Below are positions 21,472 to 30,438 of a stretch of DNA of 64,000 nucleotides, in pieces. The first letter of the stretch is position 1, and each line of letters starts with the position of its first letter. Below the pieces are notes generated by a model. It did not search any database and was not told the origin of the DNA. It saw nothing but the letters and a program-made list of their open reading frames with translations. A program made the translations under genes and the position numbers. This DNA is from Saccharibacillus qingshengii (GTDB lineage: Bacteria; Bacillota; Bacilli; Paenibacillales; Paenibacillaceae), in contig NZ_JAAZWC010000005.1 in assembly GCF_013185195.1 (NCBI RefSeq), positions 175,759-239,758 of the forward strand, written 5' to 3'.

Positions 21472-22044
21472 CTACTTGACGATCCGGCAGTGTTCCGCCA
21501 CGATGATCGATTCGATCCGCATGCAGGCTTTGTCGACTTCGTCATTGACGACCGAATAATCGTAATGACGCATCAGAGCAATCTCTTCTTCGGCCACCGA
21601 CAAGCGGTTATGAATCACCGATTCCGTCTCCGTTCCGCGGCCGACAATCCGGTCTTTCAGTTCTTCGATCGAAGGCGGCGTCAGGAAAATGAATACGCCG
21701 TCCGGGAACGTCTGCTTGACTTTGAGCGCTCCCTGCACTTCGATTTCCAAAATAATATCGTTCCCCGCTTCGATCGTCTGTTCGACGAAATCACGCGGGG
21801 TACCGTAGAAGTTGTCCACATACTGCGCATATTCGAGCAGTTGGTCGCCCGCGATCATGCTGCGGAATTCTTCCTGGCTTTTGAAAAAATAATTGACGCC
21901 GTGCTGCTCGCCCGCACGGGGCGAGCGGGTTGTCGCCGAAACCGAATACACGAGTCCCGGCAATCTTTTGCGAAGTGCGCTGCATACGGTACCTTTTCCG
22001 ACTCCCGATGGTCCGGACAATACAATCAATAACCCTTTAGACAT
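21472..22044 (-). CDS. gmk: guanylate kinase
   Basis: Phosphorylates GMP to GDP with ATP. 190 aa with P-loop [17 protein letters not shown]-binding [19 protein letters not shown] and [11 protein letters not shown]. Two ATGs are in frame, at 22056 and 22044. GGAGAG, itself part of the first codons, sits just before the second, while the first has no ribosome site, so 22044 is preferred. It directly follows remA. Confidence 0.96.
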   Translation of the reverse strand: MSKGLLIVLSGPSGVGKGTVCSALRKRLPGLVYSVSATTRSPRAGEQHGVNYFFKSQEEFRSMIAGDQLLEYAQYVDNFYGTPRDFVEQTIEAGNDIILEIEVQGALKVKQTFPDGVFIFLTPPSIEELKDRIVGRGTETESVIHNRLSVAEEEIALMRHYDYSVVNDEVDKACMRIESIIVAEHCRIVK

Positions 22045-22056
22045 AGTTCTCTCCAT

Positions 22057-22317
22057 TTATTCGTCGTTATCGTCATCTTTGGTCGACAGGCGGTGGGCAA
22101 CCGTCTCCGGCTGTACGGCCGAAAGAATGACGTGGTCGCTGTCGGTAATGATGACGGCGCGCGTTCTGCGGCCATACGTTGCGTCGATGAGCATGTGCCT
22201 GTCCCGCGCCTCCTGAATGATCCGCTTGATCGGAGCGGATTCCGGGCTTACGATGGAAATGATTCGGTTGGCCGATACAATGTTCCCGAAGCCGATATTG
22301 ATGAGCTTGATTGCCAT
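22057..22317 (-). CDS. remA: extracellular matrix regulator RemA (DUF370)
   Basis: DNA-binding activator of biofilm matrix and osmoprotection genes in B. subtilis. 86 aa. The start [20 protein letters not shown] and the segment [22 protein letters not shown] are diagnostic for the family; the C-terminal tail ends in acidic residues. GGGGGAAAACC precedes ATG 22317. The 136-bp palindromic repeat (22367-22502) lies between yicC and this gene, 50 nt upstream of the start. Confidence 0.95.
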   Translation of the reverse strand: MAIKLINIGFGNIVSANRIISIVSPESAPIKRIIQEARDRHMLIDATYGRRTRAVIITDSDHVILSAVQPETVAHRLSTKDDDNDE

Positions 22318-22366
22318 GTCCAGGTTTTCCCCCTAATCTAAGTTCGGTTCTTTTTCTGTAAGTCGG

Positions 22367-22502
22367 ACTAGTACCTTGTCAACACTAAAGGTACGGTTAC
22401 GTTCCCCTGAGATTTCGTACTTGAAGCGTGTACGAAGTCTCCGACGGAATTGTGATTTCAGGAAAACGTAAACCTATAATTAAGAGTTGAAAGGGTACTA
22501 GG
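22367..22502. repeat. palindromic repeat, divergent third member (~136 bp)
   Basis: Ends are ACTAGTACCTTGTCAA and, as reverse complement, CCTAGTACCCTTTCAA, matching the tips of the 112-bp repeats at 1579 and 62231. The inner sequence differs but is also palindromic: GGTTACGTT..CCCTGA (22394-22410) pairs with TCAGG..AACGTAAACC (22458-22473), and TTCGTAC/GTACGAA (22414-22436) forms the tip. It sits 10 nt after the yicC stop. A TTGACA reading toward remA lies near its edge. Confidence 0.6.
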
Positions 22503-22512
22503 CGCCCGGCCG

Positions 22513-23409
22513 TTATTCGAGATTGGCGGCCTGCTCGCGCATTTTCTCGAGCTCCGCCTTCATCTCGACGACATGGCCTCCGAGCGCCAAATGATTCGCC
22601 TTCGAGCCGATCGTATTGACCTCTCTATTCATTTCCTGAATCAAGAAATCCAGTTTGCGTCCTTTGGGTTCGGTGCTGCCCAGCAGTTCCGAACATTGGA
22701 CGAAATGACTGCCCAACCTCGCCAGTTCTTCATCGATACTGCAGCGGTCGGCAAAAAGGGCCACCTCCATACCGAGCCGCTGCTCGTCCAGTGCAAAACT
22801 TCCGTCCTGCAGCTCGGCGAGACGCTGACGCAGTTTGGTCCGGTAGTCTTCGACCACCAGAGGAGCCAGCCGGACAAGTTCTTGATGGGCGGCCTGCAAA
22901 TTCTCAAGCCTCAGGCGGCAGTCGCGGGCCAGATACGTACCTTCCGACCCCCGCATCGCTACAATCTCCGCAAGCGCCAACCCGAGACCCTGCTGAAGCA
23001 CCTGTTCCCAATCCGTACTATCGCTGGGTTCAAGCGGCGCGGCCGCGGGAATCATGACGTCCGGCAGCGACAGAATTTCCGCCGCGCCCAGACGTCCGTC
23101 AATGCCGTAAGCTTGTTCCAACTCGCGTGCGGCACGGATATAAGATTCCGCCGCCGCACGGTTGAGCGTCATCGCGTTCCCCTGCGATTCGCTTTCCCTC
23201 GTGATGTACACATCAATCCGTCCACGCCTCATATGCTGCTGTACGAGCCGCCGGAGACCTTCCTCAAAACCGTTCCATTCCCGGGGCATCCGCAGTACGA
23301 CTTCGCAGTAGCGATGATTGACGGACTTGACCTCAAATTGAATTTTGTATCCGCTCTGCTGGATGGCGGATTGACCGTATCCGGTCATGCTGTAAGACAT
23401 CGTCATCAC
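22513..23409 (-). CDS. yicC: YicC/YloC-family endoribonuclease
   Basis: YicC proteins are RNases affecting small RNAs and stationary-phase survival. 298 aa. SMTGYGQ at the N-terminus, VNHRYCEVVLRMPREW, and the C-terminal LDFLIQEMNREVNTIGSKA are strong family marks. The start is uncertain among GTG 23409, ATG 23406 and ATG 23400; AAGG spacing favours 23409, while homologues begin near 23400. It is the first gene of the long operon. Confidence 0.94.
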   Translation of the reverse strand: MMTMSYSMTGYGQSAIQQSGYKIQFEVKSVNHRYCEVVLRMPREWNGFEEGLRRLVQQHMRRGRIDVYITRESESQGNAMTLNRAAAESYIRAARELEQAYGIDGRLGAAEILSLPDVMIPAAAPLEPSDSTDWEQVLQQGLGLALAEIVAMRGSEGTYLARDCRLRLENLQAAHQELVRLAPLVVEDYRTKLRQRLAELQDGSFALDEQRLGMEVALFADRCSIDEELARLGSHFVQCSELLGSTEPKGRKLDFLIQEMNREVNTIGSKANHLALGGHVVEMKAELEKMREQAANLE

Positions 23410-23421
23410 ATCCGTTACCTT

Positions 23422-23450
23422 ATTTTAATGGATTATGCAAACCGAAACAA
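23422..23450 (-). promoter_or_regulatory. possible yicC operon promoter with flanking inverted repeat
   Basis: Minus-strand TTGTTT (23445-23450), 17 nt, TAAAAT (23422-23427). It would start transcription so close to yicC that the ribosome site is lost, so it may be false. GCAAACCG (23437-23444) and CGGTTTGC (23463-23470) form an inverted repeat around the -35. Confidence 0.3.
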
Positions 23451-23487
23451 GGGGGATCGCACCGGTTTGCAAATTCCGATTTGAAGC

Positions 23488-23516
23488 TTGACTATCTTCA
23501 ATTCAAGATATATACT
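23488..23516 (+). promoter_or_regulatory. dioxygenase promoter with MhqR-like operator in the spacer
   Basis: -35 TTGACT (23488-23493), exactly 17 nt, -10 TATACT (23511-23516). The spacer is filled by TATCTTCAATTCAAGATA (23493-23510), an 18-nt near-palindrome resembling the B. subtilis MhqR box (ATCT...TTC...AGAT). The position is ideal for repression. Confidence 0.7.
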
Positions 23517-23595
23517 GAAATTAATAAAGCAACTTTAATATAAATAGTAATTTGACGATTTTTATTGCGACTTATTTAATAAGGAGAGGTTCACT

Positions 23596-24561
23596 ATGCA
23601 GCTGCTCGGACAGCACCATGTCTCGCTGATGACCGGCAAAGCCGAGAACAATTTCGATTTTTTCACACGGGTACTCGGAATGCGTCTGGTCAAAAAATCC
23701 GTCAATCAGGATAACACGACGTCTTATCATCTGTTCTACGGCGATGCCGCAGCCAATCCCGGTACGGAGATTACGTATTTCGATTATCCGGGAATCGGCC
23801 CCTCTTATCAGGGGGTATCGAGCATTTCGTCCACTTCGCTTCGCGTGCCCTCGTCCGCCTCGCTCGAATTCTGGGCCGCCCGTTTCGACTCGCTCGGCAT
23901 TGCCCACGGGGAGATCGGCAGCCGGGCGAACCGCGCCGTTCTTCCTTTTGAAGATTTCGAAGGAACCCGCCTGATTCTGGTCGCGGACGACGGCGAAACC
24001 GGCGTCGCTCCGGGGCAGCCCTGGCATGCGGAAGGGATTCCGCTGGAACACGCGATCGTCGGCTTGGGGCCCGTTACGCTGACGGTCGCCGATCCCAAAC
24101 CTACCGCCTTGGTCCTGACTCAATTGATGGGCTTCCGCAAAGTCGGTACCTATCCGTCTCCCGCAGGCGACTTTGCGGATCTTGAAGTCTTTGCGACCGG
24201 CGAAGGGGGTTCGGGGGCGGAAGTGCATCTGGAAGCCCGTCCGGACCTGCCGAAATTCCGGTTGGGCCGCGGAGGCGCCCACCATGTCGCGTTCCGGATC
24301 CCGAACGAAGACGAATATGCCAAATGGATCGATCGGATCGCGGCGAGCGGTCTGCCCAATTCCGGCCGGGTCGATCGCGACTATTTCCGCGCTTTGTATT
24401 TCCGCGAACCGAACGGGATTCTGTTCGAGCTTTCGACCGATACCCCGGGATTCGATATTGACGAACCGCTGGAATCGCTGGGCGAAAAGCTCGGTCTGCC
24501 TTCTTTCCTCGAACCCCGCCGCGCCGAAATCGAAGCGAAGCTCCGGCCGCTCAAACTTTGA
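23596..24561 (+). CDS. ring-cleaving dioxygenase / glyoxalase-fold protein (MhqO/MhqA type)
   Basis: Two-domain vicinal-oxygen-chelate protein, 321 aa, related to the MhqA/MhqE/MhqO dioxygenases that detoxify quinones and hydroquinones in Bacillus. The first module starts GQHHVSLMTGKAENNFDFF; the second has GGAHHVAFRIPNEDEYAKWID and ALYFREPNGILFEL. These supply the His/Glu metal ligands. AAGGAGAGG precedes ATG 23596. The MhqR-like operator in its promoter supports quinone or electrophile-induced expression. The actual substrate is unknown. Confidence 0.88.
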   Translation: MQLLGQHHVSLMTGKAENNFDFFTRVLGMRLVKKSVNQDNTTSYHLFYGDAAANPGTEITYFDYPGIGPSYQGVSSISSTSLRVPSSASLEFWAARFDSLGIAHGEIGSRANRAVLPFEDFEGTRLILVADDGETGVAPGQPWHAEGIPLEHAIVGLGPVTLTVADPKPTALVLTQLMGFRKVGTYPSPAGDFADLEVFATGEGGSGAEVHLEARPDLPKFRLGRGGAHHVAFRIPNEDEYAKWIDRIAASGLPNSGRVDRDYFRALYFREPNGILFELSTDTPGFDIDEPLESLGEKLGLPSFLEPRRAEIEAKLRPLKL

Positions 24562-24596
24562 CGCTTCCGCTTTTACGCATAAACCGCGATACCAAG

Positions 24597-24627
24597 ACGC
24601 TTTTCCTTGACCGGAAAAGCGTTTCTT
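24597..24627 (+). terminator. dioxygenase gene terminator
   Basis: ACGCTTTTCC / GGAAAAGCGT stem followed by TTCTTT, 35 nt after the stop. Confidence 0.75.
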
Positions 24628-24683
24628 TGCGTCCTCCATGGCACCGCAAACAAAGCAAAAAACCGCAGATCCGCGGCGCTTGG

Positions 24684-24719
24684 TCTTTGCTTTTCTCTCC
24701 TCACCTTGAAAAGCAAAGA
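24684..24719. terminator. hairpin between convergent genes
   Basis: TCTTTGCTTTTC and its perfect 12-bp complement around a 12-nt loop, inside a larger GC-rich repeat arm. It could terminate dapF from the minus strand. No strong T-run. Confidence 0.5.
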
Positions 24720-24771
24720 CGGCTGCTCCGCGTTTGTGCGGTCTGTGAATTGGGATTCGCCTATTTATCGG

Positions 24772-25608
24772 TTAGTCGGTCAGTTTGCCCGTGTAGACAA
24801 ACGCCGCCGGGCCGGTCATGTAGACATGGTTGTCGGATTCGTTCCATTCGATGAACAGATCGCCGCCCTTGAGCGAGACCGTCGCTTCGCGTCCGCTGAG
24901 TCCGTTCAGAACGGAAGAAACGAGCGTCGCGCAGGCGCCGGTTCCGCAGGCCAGAGTGGGTCCCGCCCCGCGCTCCCAAACGCGCATGTCGATCTGCTCC
25001 GGACTGTTTACCGTCGCAAATTCGACGTTCACTTTCTTGGGAAACAGCGGATGCTTTTCCAGAACCGGTCCCCATTTGGCGAGGTCGAAGTTGACCGCGT
25101 CGTCCACATAGATGACGCAGTGCGGATTGCCCATGGATACGGCAGTAAAGCGGAAGTTCTCGCCCAACGCTTCGATCGGCTGGTCGACAATCGGTTCGCC
25201 GTCCACCGCAACCGGAATTTTGGCGCCTTCGAGAATCGGGGCTCCCATATCGACGCGTACCGTCTGCGCAGCGCCGTTCTCGGCCTGAATCGTCAGCGGC
25301 TGAACCCCCGCACCGATCGTTTCGATCGTAAGGCTCTCGCCTTCGGCGAGCTTATGGTCGTAGACATATTTGGCGACGCAGCGAATCGCGTTCCCGCACT
25401 GCTCGGCTTCCGATCCGTCCGAGTTCATGATCCGCATCATGAAGTCCGCTTTTTCCGAAGGCAGAATATAGACGAGACCGTCCGCTCCCACGCCGAAGAA
25501 ACGGTCGCATACCCGGATAGCCTGCTCCGCCGCATTGGCCGGAAGTTCTTTTTCCCCGTATACGATCACAAAATCATTGCCCAGTCCGTGCATTTTTGTA
25601 AATTCCAT
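24772..25608 (-). CDS. dapF: diaminopimelate epimerase
   Basis: Converts LL- to meso-diaminopimelate for lysine and peptidoglycan. 278 aa. It starts MEFTKMHGLGNDFVIV; the two catalytic cysteines are in AEQCGNAIRC and ACGTGACAT. AAGGAG precedes ATG 25608. It is a single gene between the convergent dioxygenase and the divergent rqcH. Confidence 0.97.
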   Translation of the reverse strand: MEFTKMHGLGNDFVIVYGEKELPANAAEQAIRVCDRFFGVGADGLVYILPSEKADFMMRIMNSDGSEAEQCGNAIRCVAKYVYDHKLAEGESLTIETIGAGVQPLTIQAENGAAQTVRVDMGAPILEGAKIPVAVDGEPIVDQPIEALGENFRFTAVSMGNPHCVIYVDDAVNFDLAKWGPVLEKHPLFPKKVNVEFATVNSPEQIDMRVWERGAGPTLACGTGACATLVSSVLNGLSGREATVSLKGGDLFIEWNESDNHVYMTGPAAFVYTGKLTD

Positions 25609-25854
25609 TACGCATTTCCACTCCTTATCGGTTTCGAGACCGGTACTCTCGTCCGTTTCGCCCGCTGCGAAAAGTTGACGAAAGTGCCGGCTTCGCTCAA
25701 TATAGATCTTGCCGCGCCCATTTGCGAAAGCTACATTAACTAAGATACGCGAACCCCCGCGCGATTGCTATTGATTTTATGCGTGAAACTTTGTATTTTT
25801 CCGCGCGGCGCACCGCTTCTACAATTGGATGTTACAGAAAGAAGGTCGTTATAG

Positions 25855-27615
25855 ATGGCATTGGATGGAATCGTTACACGCGCAATCGCTGCCGAGCTGG
25901 CTTCGCTTCAAGGAGCCCGGATCAGCAAAGTACATCAACCTTCGGGCAGCGATATCATTTTCCAGATTCGTTCCCGCGAAGGCAACAAGAAACTGCTGCT
26001 GTCCGCCAGCCTGACTTATCCGCGGATTCAATTCACCGAACAATCGTACATGAATCCGCCCGAGGCGCCGATGTTCTGCATGCTGCTGCGCAAACACTGC
26101 GAAGGCGGTTTGATCGAAAAAATCGAACAGGTCGGCATGGAACGTATTCTCCACTTCTGGATCCGCCAGCGGGACGAAGTGGGTGACGTATCGCTCAAAA
26201 AGCTTGTCGTCGAGCTGATGGGCCGTCACAGCAATATCATTCTGCTTGATGCCGCGACGGAGACCATTCTGGACGGCATTCACCATGTCACCCCGGCGAT
26301 CAGCAGCTATCGGATTGTGATGCCGGGCATCCAGTATCAGGAACCTCCGCAGCAGAACAAGCTCAATCCGCTGGAGACCGCCGAAGAAACGTTCAAGCAA
26401 AAATGGAACGGGAATATCGTGGATGCGCCCGTGAACCGGCTCGTCGAGACCTATACCGGCCTCAGTCCGCTGATTGCCCAGGAAGTAATGAACCGGGCGA
26501 GCGTGTCCGTGGATGCGGACAGTTCGGCAGTCGAACCCGACGTGTCCGCAATCTGGCAGGCGTTCGACGAACTGATGACCGGCGTGCGCGAAGGACGCTT
26601 CGCTCCGTGCACCGGACTCAACGCGCGCGGCAAACTGGTCTTCTCCGCCGTTCCGCTCACCCTGATCGAAGAAGAACGCCGCACGTTCGATTCGATCAGC
26701 CTCTGCATGGAACATTATTACGGAGACAAAGCCGACCGCGACACGGTCAAACAAAAAGTCGGCGACCTGATCAAATTCCTGCAGAACGAACGCGGCAAAA
26801 ATGTCAAAAAGCTCGATCATCTGGACAAGGATCTGGAAGAAGCACAGGACGCCGAGCAGTACCGGATCAAAGGCGAGCTGCTCTTCGCGTCGCTGCATCT
26901 GCTGAAAAAAGGCATGAAAGAGATTGAAGTCATCAATTTCTACGACGATGAGCAGCGCGAGATCAAGATTACGCTCGATCCGCTGATCAACCCGTCCGAC
27001 AACGCCCAGCGCTATTTCAAAAAGTACAACAAATACAAAAACAGTCTGGCCGTCATCGACGAACAGATCAAAAAAACGCACGAAGAAATCGCCTATATGG
27101 ACAATCTGCTGCAGCAGCTGAACGACGCTTCGCTGCGCGATGTCGACGAGATCCGGGCGGAACTTGCGGAGCAGGGTTATGTGCGCAGCCGCGTTCCGCG
27201 CGGCGCCAAAAAGAAAAAGAAAAACGACAAGCCGACGCTGCATCTGTACACGTCCTCGGAAGGCATCGAGATTTACGTCGGCAAAAACAATCTGCAAAAC
27301 GAGTTCATCACGAACCGTCTGGCGCATTCCAGCGACACCTGGCTGCACACCAAAGATATTCCGGGTTCGCACGTTCTGATCCGCAGCGCGGAGTACGGCG
27401 AAACCACGTTGAACGAAGCCGCACAGCTTGCTGCTTTCTTCAGCCAGGCCAAGCATTCCAGCAGCGTGCCGGTCGATACGACCCAGATCCGCCACGTACG
27501 CAAACCAAGCGGTTCCAAGCCCGGTTTCGTTATTTACGATCACCAGAAAACGCTGTTTGTCACACCCGACGAAGATCTGGTCAAAGCTCTGCCAAGCACG
27601 GTTAAAAACGCCTGA
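25855..27615 (+). CDS. rqcH: ribosome quality control protein RqcH (NFACT family)
   Basis: Binds stalled 50S-peptidyl-tRNA complexes and adds alanine tails that mark incomplete proteins for degradation. The family was earlier called fibronectin-binding protein (FbpA/YloA). 586 aa: NFACT-N (~1-220, MALDGIVTRAIAAELASLQG), a coiled-coil (~280-430), then the NFACT-R domain with IYVGKNNLQNEFITNRLA, DTWLHTKDIPGSHVLI and SSVPVDTTQIRHVRKPSGSK. AAGG precedes ATG 25855; a TACAAT -10 is visible near 25812, but its -35 is weak. Confidence 0.96.
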   Translation: MALDGIVTRAIAAELASLQGARISKVHQPSGSDIIFQIRSREGNKKLLLSASLTYPRIQFTEQSYMNPPEAPMFCMLLRKHCEGGLIEKIEQVGMERILHFWIRQRDEVGDVSLKKLVVELMGRHSNIILLDAATETILDGIHHVTPAISSYRIVMPGIQYQEPPQQNKLNPLETAEETFKQKWNGNIVDAPVNRLVETYTGLSPLIAQEVMNRASVSVDADSSAVEPDVSAIWQAFDELMTGVREGRFAPCTGLNARGKLVFSAVPLTLIEEERRTFDSISLCMEHYYGDKADRDTVKQKVGDLIKFLQNERGKNVKKLDHLDKDLEEAQDAEQYRIKGELLFASLHLLKKGMKEIEVINFYDDEQREIKITLDPLINPSDNAQRYFKKYNKYKNSLAVIDEQIKKTHEEIAYMDNLLQQLNDASLRDVDEIRAELAEQGYVRSRVPRGAKKKKKNDKPTLHLYTSSEGIEIYVGKNNLQNEFITNRLAHSSDTWLHTKDIPGSHVLIRSAEYGETTLNEAAQLAAFFSQAKHSSSVPVDTTQIRHVRKPSGSKPGFVIYDHQKTLFVTPDEDLVKALPSTVKNA

Positions 27616-27661
27616 AACGGACTTGACCCGGCGGCTTGAACCTCACCTTCCGCATACTTTC

Positions 27662-27702
27662 AAAAAAGGCCGGATTCCGCATCGCGGAATCCGGCCTTTT
27701 TT
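27662..27702. terminator. rqcH terminator (bidirectional)
   Basis: AAAAAGGCCGGATTCCGC pairs perfectly with GCGGAATCCGGCCTTTTT across a 3-nt loop; A- and T-runs lie on either side. Confidence 0.95.
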
Positions 27703-27799
27703 CATTTGTTCCCTATTGGCTATAGATGAATCTGCGCAGGCGGGCGGTCAAACCCGCCGGATATGGTCCCGTCCGAAGACGCTGACAAGCCCGCCGGCT

Positions 27800-28675
27800 T
27801 CAGCTTTCCGGAGCAAGCCGCGCGGAGCGAAGAGCGAGAACCGACTCTTCCCCCACCGTATAGGCGCCGAGCTCTCCGTGGAAGACTTTCCCTTGACGGA
27901 CGCCGTGATAATCCGATCCCGCCGTGATCCGCAGACCGTATTCCCGAGCCAGCTTCCGATAGCGCTCCTCGGCTGCCGGGTCGTGATCGGGATGCCGAAC
28001 CTCGATTCCCGCAGGCTTCGCTTCCTGCAGCACCTCGCGGACCAGCCCGTCATCGCCGTAAAGACCCGGATGGGCCAATACCGGCACGCCTCCCGCTTCC
28101 CGAATCCACTGCGCCGCATCCGAAGGCGTGATGCGCGGCGGCGAGACGTAAGCGGCCGCGCCTTCGGCCAGGTACTTGTCGAACGCGTCGCGCAGATCGA
28201 CGGCATATCCTTTTCGAACCAGCACATCCGCCATATGCGGACGGCCCACACTCTCGCCCGGCTTCAGCGGACGGCCGCCGCGTTCCCGAACTTCCTCAAG
28301 CGTAATCTCGGCGCCGAGCTCCCGCAGCCGTTCCAGGATCAAGTCATTGCGCCGATCGCGCACGCCGCGGAGTTCAGCCAGGCGTTCTTCGAACTTCGGG
28401 TCCTTCGGATCGAAATAGTAGCCCAGCATATGAATATCCTTGCCGCCGGCCCGCGTGCTGATCTCCACACCCGGAATAAAATCCAGTCCCGCGATCAACG
28501 CCGCTTCCGCCGCCTCGGTGATCCCCGCCGTCGTATCGTGATCCGTCAGAGCCAGACCTACAAGTCCGCGCTCCGCGGCCAGTCTCACGAGTTCGGTCGG
28601 CGTACTCATTCCGTCCGAAGAGGTGCTGTGCATATGCAGATCGTACAATCTTGCGTTCTTGTCAGGGTTCGTCAT
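27800..28675 (-). CDS. PHP-domain phosphoesterase (TrpH/YciV-like)
   Basis: Metal-dependent phosphoesterase of the polymerase/histidinol-phosphatase fold. 291 aa with DLHMHSTSSDG, LTDHDTTAG, PGVEIST, PVLAHPGLYG, VRHPDHDP and TAGSDYHG, the set of His and Asp metal ligands. Related proteins act as 3',5'-nucleotide bisphosphate phosphatases or 5'-3' RNA exonucleases (RnaAM), but the substrate here is not proven. The start overlaps the end of the LysR gene by 14 nt, so the two are co-transcribed. Confidence 0.9.
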   Translation of the reverse strand: MTNPDKNARLYDLHMHSTSSDGMSTPTELVRLAAERGLVGLALTDHDTTAGITEAAEAALIAGLDFIPGVEISTRAGGKDIHMLGYYFDPKDPKFEERLAELRGVRDRRNDLILERLRELGAEITLEEVRERGGRPLKPGESVGRPHMADVLVRKGYAVDLRDAFDKYLAEGAAAYVSPPRITPSDAAQWIREAGGVPVLAHPGLYGDDGLVREVLQEAKPAGIEVRHPDHDPAAEERYRKLAREYGLRITAGSDYHGVRQGKVFHGELGAYTVGEESVLALRSARLAPES

Positions 28676-29603
28676 GGGTACGCTCTCCTTTCACGGCCGC
28701 TTCTCCAAACTGGTGCTTCCGCAGAAAATCCAAAAAAGCCACGGCGGCTATAGGCAGCAGCGTCGACTTCAATCGAACCGAATAGAAGCGGCGCTTGAAA
28801 GACGCATCTTCAACCGAAACCGCATGCAGCAGGCCGAGTGCAAGCTCATGCTTGACCGAGGAAGGAGACAGCATGGTGATCCCCAGACCCGCTTCCACCG
28901 CGGATTTAACGGCTCCCGTACTGCCCAGTTCCATCACCGTCCGCAAACTGCGCGGGTCGATGCCTTTGGCCCGCCATTCGTCTTCCATCACCTGCCGGGT
29001 GCCCGATCCTTCTTCGCGCAGAACAAAAGGATACGCCGAAGCTTCGGCAAGCGTTACCGTCGTCCTTGACGCAAGCGGATGACCGGCCGGTACGATCAGG
29101 CGAAGTTCGTCGTGCATCACCGACTCGCTGATGATGTCGGGATGTACGACAGGCGCTTCGACAAGACCGAAGTTCAGCGTATGCCGGGCAATTTCATCTA
29201 GAATCTGCGTAGTGTTCATGACCTTCAGCGAAATCGCGATATCCGGATGCTGACGGCCGAACGGAACAAGCAGCGGAGGCAGCACATATTCGCCAATCGT
29301 ATTGCTTGCCCCCAACTGCAGCCTGCCTTCGAGTTTGTGCGTGAAGCGGGCCATCTCCGTTTCCGTTTCGCGCATCAGCTCGATACTGCGCCTCGCGAAA
29401 GGCAGCAGGATCCGGCCGGACTCCGTCAGCTCGATTTTTTTGGTCGAACGGTTCAGCAGTTTCGTGCCGAAATATTCTTCAAGCGTCTGCATCTGCATCG
29501 TGACCGCAGGCTGGGTCATATGCATGGCCGCAGCCGCCGCGGAAAAACTGCCTTTTTCCGCCACGGTATGAAAAATATGAAGCTGGTGAAAGTTAAGCGC
29601 CAT
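28662..29603 (-). CDS. LysR-family transcriptional regulator
   Basis: 313-aa regulator: N-terminal winged helix-turn-helix (~1-60, FHTVAEKGSFSAAAAAMHMTQPAVTMQMQTLEEY) and a periplasmic-binding-like effector domain (~90-295). It resembles the YeiE/CysL group (LGASNTIGEYVLPPLL). GAGGAGG precedes ATG 29603. It is followed by the PHP phosphoesterase with overlap. The effector and targets are unknown. Confidence 0.92.
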   Translation of the reverse strand: MALNFHQLHIFHTVAEKGSFSAAAAAMHMTQPAVTMQMQTLEEYFGTKLLNRSTKKIELTESGRILLPFARRSIELMRETETEMARFTHKLEGRLQLGASNTIGEYVLPPLLVPFGRQHPDIAISLKVMNTTQILDEIARHTLNFGLVEAPVVHPDIISESVMHDELRLIVPAGHPLASRTTVTLAEASAYPFVLREEGSGTRQVMEDEWRAKGIDPRSLRTVMELGSTGAVKSAVEAGLGITMLSPSSVKHELALGLLHAVSVEDASFKRRFYSVRLKSTLLPIAAVAFLDFLRKHQFGEAAVKGERTHDEP

Positions 29604-29706
29604 CGTTATCCTCCTCGCAAAAAAAGCGTGAAAATAAAATTTCCACGCCAGTCTTTCGTATTCGGTTGTTCGGCTTCGGTCGACTGCCGATTCCGGTATC
29701 TCTGTG

Positions 29707-30144
29707 TTACTTTCTTTTGCGTCCGTTCTTCATCAAAGTCATTCTCCGGGAATGCCGAAGCCACGAATAATACGATTTCAAATCGCGCAGCTCGATGGTT
29801 TCCGACATTTTCCCCAGAAACGTGACAATGATCATCTTGTGCAGCGGGCCGCCTTCGACCGGATAAGGCCCGGCCAATTCACCGAATTCCGCTACCACGA
29901 CGATATCGTCATCGATCAGATACACATCTTCTTCTTTGCGGTAATACGAAACGATCCGCTTGGTCTGCAGACATTCCCACAACCAGGCGGCTATCTCCTC
30001 CGCGCTTTTCTCTCCGCTTTCGATCCGATCATCGTAGCGGCTTTTGGCATGATTCGTAATGACGATGTCTGCCACCTTTTTGTCGCCGAGAGCGATAAAA
30101 AAAGGTTCGTAAGTGCTCCATCGTTCCGTCGCCTTATCCCGCAC
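29707..30144 (-). CDS. unknown 145-aa protein
   Basis: I do not recognise the family with certainty. The GTG start at 30144 follows GGAGAG by 9 nt. The segment ITNHAKSRYDDRI, then a helix with LWECLQTKRIVSYYR and a beta-rich VYLIDDDIVVVAEF...KMIIVTFLG, vaguely recalls the HA-x-x-R-x-x-x-R layout of DUF4258-like proteins; this is only a pattern impression. The C-terminus is very basic (RHSRRMTLMKNGRKRK). It has its own promoter at 30322 with a leader of about 170 nt. An RNA-binding role is possible but not shown. Confidence 0.7.
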   Translation of the reverse strand: MRDKATERWSTYEPFFIALGDKKVADIVITNHAKSRYDDRIESGEKSAEEIAAWLWECLQTKRIVSYYRKEEDVYLIDDDIVVVAEFGELAGPYPVEGGPLHKMIIVTFLGKMSETIELRDLKSYYSWLRHSRRMTLMKNGRKRK

Positions 30145-30321
30145 CGTTTATCACTCTCCAGAGACTCGACTTGGTCTGTTTTTGACACATAGGCACCCTC
30201 GAACACGTTCGCTCCGCGGCGGAGTCGAACTTCTGCGCATATCTCTTCTCCGCGAGATGCCGGCTGTAGATCATGCTGCAGCTTGTGCATAGGTCTTTAT
30301 GTCTATGTATATGTACCCAGT

Positions 30322-30350
30322 ATATTACATCATGCCTCTAATTTATACAA
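30322..30350 (-). promoter_or_regulatory. promoter of the 145-aa gene
   Basis: Minus-strand TTGTAT (30345-30350), 17 nt, TAATAT (30322-30327). The transcript would carry a leader of about 170 nt without a recognised riboswitch. Confidence 0.6.
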
Positions 30351-30389
30351 CCCATTCAAGAAAAGCTGATTTTCCGTCAAAAAGGTACA

Positions 30390-30420
30390 GAAGAAGCGGC
30401 CCGGTTCGGGCCGCTTCTTC
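30390..30420 (-). terminator. ylbG terminator
   Basis: GAAGAAGCGGCCC and its perfect 13-bp complement around a 5-nt loop. On the minus strand a short T-run follows after a few bases. Confidence 0.7.
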
Positions 30421-30438
30421 CATAGGCGTCGGCTGATA

